Origin: Boswellia sacra
Taxonomy: Eukaryota; Streptophyta; Magnoliopsida; Sapindales; Burseraceae
Reading direction: 5' to 3'
DNA: 64,000 bases
Assembly (NCBI GenBank): GCA_013180625.2
Contig: SNVD02001360.1
Location: 86,423-150,422, forward strand
The notes below the pieces were generated by a model. That model had not been told where the DNA came from, did not search any database, and saw only the letters and a program-made list of their open reading frames with translations. Position numbers and translations under genes: made by a program. Within the stretch, counting starts at the first letter, position 1. Each line of letters starts with the position of its first letter. Below, one piece after another: positions 61,725 to 64,000 of the stretch.

Positions 61725-62368
61725 CGAAATTTTCATTATATAACTTCGGGGGTGCTGGTGTAAAATTTTAAAACTTTTACTTAAAATCGCGGGGGTGTTT
61801 GTGAAAATTTCGAAACTTCATTTTATTTCGCGGGGGTGTTCCTGCGAATTTTCAAACTTCAAAAATTATTTCTCCGCAGGGGTGTTTCTGAAAATTTTTC
61901 AAACTTAAATAATTTTTTCCCGCGGGGGGTTTTCTGCGAATTTTTAAACTTAAATAATTTTTCCTCCGCGGGGGTGTTTCCGCGAATTTTTAAACTTAAA
62001 TAATTTTTCTCCGTGGGAGTGTTTCCGCGAATTTTTAAACTTAAATAATTTTTCCTCCGTGGGGGTGTTTCCGCGAATTTTTAAACTTAAATATTTTTTT
62101 CTCCGCGGGGGTGTTTCCGCGAATTTTCAAACTTGAATAAACTTTCCTCCGCGGGCGTGCTTCCGCGGACTTTCAAGCTTTAATAATTTTTCCTCCGCGG
62201 GTGTGCTTCCGCGGGCTTTCAAACTTGAATAAACTTTCCTCCGCGGGCGTGCTTCCGTGGATTTTTAAGTTTCAATATATTTTTTTTTCTTCTTCCGCGG
62301 GTGTGCTTCCGCGGACATTCTAACTTTGAATACTTTAGCCTCCGCGGGTGTGCTCCCGCGGACTCTCG
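61725..62368. repeat. 46-bp tandem array with CCGCGG motifs
   Basis: About fourteen units of 'aatttttaaacttaaataat' + 'ttttcctccgcgggggtgtt' + 'tccgcg'. The units change along the array: left units have 'cgcgggggtgttt', right units 'ccgcgggtgtgcttccgcgg'. It ends about 95 bp before the coding start and lies in the predicted 5'UTR intron. Confidence 0.92.
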
Positions 62369-62463
62369 ATACAGTCCCCCAGCAGTTTTTTTTTTTTTAC
62401 TCACCTCTTCCCTCCGTCAGTAGACTTGGTTTGATGACTAACGACCCCTCTTTGACTGTGCAG

Positions 62464-64000
62464 ATGGCTAGAGTCAAAACCACTGTAAGGTTGATACAGG
62501 GGGAACCGAGTCATCAAACCCAGTCTTCCAGGGGCAAGGATCCGGCGACAAACCGTAAAGAAGTTAACGAATTTTATCAAAACTTCTTGGGTCCGGATCG
62601 GGAGTTGGGACAAAATTCTGTCAACCATGAGGTGGTAGACACTGAAGGGGACAGCGACTGGTCGTCCTCTGCTACCTCGGATAGCGAACCGGAGTCCGAA
62701 AAGTGGTGGGAGGCGGACCATATTGATAACCAGCTTCCAGAAGACCGATTAAAGACATATAGAGCCCATTTCCTTATCCCCGCTTCAGTCATCCTGTTTC
62801 TTCCAAGGAAAGGTGATCGGTGGAGTAAGCCACCCCGCGGTGTCATTGGTCTAAGCTTAGAGCTATTGAGAGCTGGTCTCCGGGTGCCTTTTGATAACTA
62901 CGTTCGTCGTATACTCGATGCTATGGGCATCGCTCCTTCTCAACTGTCGGCCAATGGGTGGAGGCTTCTGATAGCTTTTCAAAGTTTATTCAGAAGTGCC
63001 GGCCTTGGCGACCCTACCACCAATCATGTTAAGCACATATTTGCCATTCACCCGCCGAATGGAGAGAAGACGGGTTACTATTATATATCCCAGCGAGGGA
63101 AGACGGATGACCCCAACCGCCTTTTTGGCATTCCTTCCCATGTGAAAGAATGGAAGTTAAAGCAATTCTGGTGTGGTGGCGGTTGGAAGTATCAGGAAGG
63201 TGCTCGTCCAAAGGGGGAGAAGTTGAAGATTATGAGGCATTTTGGTGTTTGTGGTACCATATTATAATGGCTCATTATCTGACTTTGTTATGACCACTCT
63301 TGATCGACTGACATTATTTTCTGTTTTTGTTGCAGCTTCTTGGACCAAGCGTCCGCTATTGTCTCAAAAAGAGAGGGACGACTTGCAAGTGGTGCTCAAG
63401 CTACCCGTGGATGCGAAGAACGTGAATAACCTCACTGATCGGGAGCAATTGGCCCGTCTTGGCTTATCACCTCCCATTCCTCCGGAAGGTAAGCTGGGTC
63501 ATTACTTTTCGATCTTATTTCATCAAACATGTACTTGCAGTCTTACCAGTTTTATTTTCGTGCAGGACTATTCCCATTACATCCTACCAAGAAGCGGTTT
63601 GCTAAACTCGTAGCCAAGATGCCACTTAAGCCTTTCACTCATGACAAACCTAGTTCATCCCAGAAGAAGCAGAGTGGCAGTCCTCCAATTCTCAGACCTC
63701 CGAAGAGGAGAGCTAGTAGTCACAAGGAGGCTCCCGTACGGAAGCCAATTCCTGAAAGGTCTGCCTCCGTTCAGCCTGCGGGTGAAGTGGCAACCTCCCA
63801 GCCTACTGGGAGCCGTTTACCTTCAGCCACTCAGCTACCCAAGCGCTTTACTTTTGACAGTACGGGCTTTCAGGGTGGCTCAACATGTGGAGACTACCTT
63901 CAGGAGTTGTCTCAAAATGCTGCACGCCTCATGCCTATCAATGTCTTTCCAGGAGACGTAAGACTCTCATACTTTGATGCGATCGCCGTCGGGATGGGCA
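62464..64000 (+). CDS. Transposon-type protein with PF04195-like domain (partial, runs off the window)
   Basis: Inferred exons 62464-63253, 63336-63488 and 63566 to beyond 64000, at least 459 codons, no stop. The start ATG (MARVKTTVRL) directly follows an acceptor (GACTGTGCAG), fitting a 5'UTR intron 60976-62463. Junctions are phase 1 both times and keep the frame open (GVC-A-SWTKRPLL; PPEG-LFPLHPTK). An acidic N-terminal part precedes a block with YRAHFLIPASVILFLPRKGDR, GLSLELLRAGLRVPF and NGWRLLIAFQSLF. This pattern matches, from memory, the 'putative gypsy type transposon' domain found in many plant retroelement-linked proteins. After it come a Lys/Pro/Ser-rich basic region and a further folded-looking part. 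Function unknown. Intact splice sites suggest a young element or an expressed derivative. Confidence 0.7.

Noticed and set aside
61053..61743. Overlapping open frames of about 200 codons on both strands
   Set aside because: They arise from GC-rich 29-bp and related repeats (Ala/Arg/Pro-rich in all frames) inside a predicted intron.

Overview
The window is nuclear DNA of a flowering plant, most likely a eudicot. It is AT-rich, has spliced genes with GT-AG (and one GC-AG) introns, plant-only families (C2H2 QALGGH zinc finger, ankyrin-PGG, serine carboxypeptidase-like), and many plant transposons. A woody eudicot such as Citrus is only a guess; no marker here fixes the species. I see no rRNA, tRNA, CRISPR or bacterial operon structure.

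Layout. 0.8-3.8 kb: a two-exon ankyrin-repeat/PGG membrane protein gene (457 aa). 5.8-10.6 kb: what looks like the wreck of a tandem paralogue of that gene, keeping the last ~62 codons of the PGG domain and some intron-like sequence, filled with a Ty3/gypsy fragment, a PIF/Harbinger-type MITE and another repeat. 10.6-18.2 kb: MITEs (one hAT-type with an 8-bp target duplication, one with ~105-bp inverted repeats, one tiny palindromic element) and gene-free DNA. 18.56-19.30 kb: an intact intronless ZAT10/STZ-type zinc-finger repressor gene with a clear promoter. About 0.6-kb inverted-repeat arms at 14.7-15.2 and 24.8-25.3 kb flank it at a distance.

28.08-35.34 kb: a ~7.3-kb Mutator-like element with a 9-bp target duplication. 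It carries a fragment of a Ulp1/C48 peptidase gene, a ~1.1-kb array of GCACGAC/GTCGTGC hairpins, and a whole but dead intron-containing LRR gene in reverse orientation. 36.5-47.1 kb: a decayed cluster of serine carboxypeptidase-like genes: one exon relic on +, several exon relics on -, and a nearly complete 14-exon copy with one in-frame TGA at a conserved cysteine position. The last copy has a nested transposon in intron 4, and its stop codon lies inside another transposon. 50.6-55.6 kb: a Tnt1-like Ty1/copia element with 5' LTR and primer-binding site but no 3' LTR, broken by stops and a 185-bp tandem duplication. 58.06-59.25 kb: a GC-tract-rich hAT-type element.

60.0-64.0 kb (right edge): a transposon-like transcription unit. 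A TATA box and leader are followed by a probable 1.5-kb 5'UTR intron packed with tandem arrays, then a three-exon reading frame resembling the 'putative gypsy-type transposon' domain (PF04195), open at the window end. A 40-bp hairpin array upstream shows compensating stem changes and is the most unusual signal in the window.

Only the ankyrin-PGG and ZAT-like genes look like intact host genes; much of the remaining recognisable sequence is transposon-derived or gene relics. All family names come from reading motifs by eye, without database searches.
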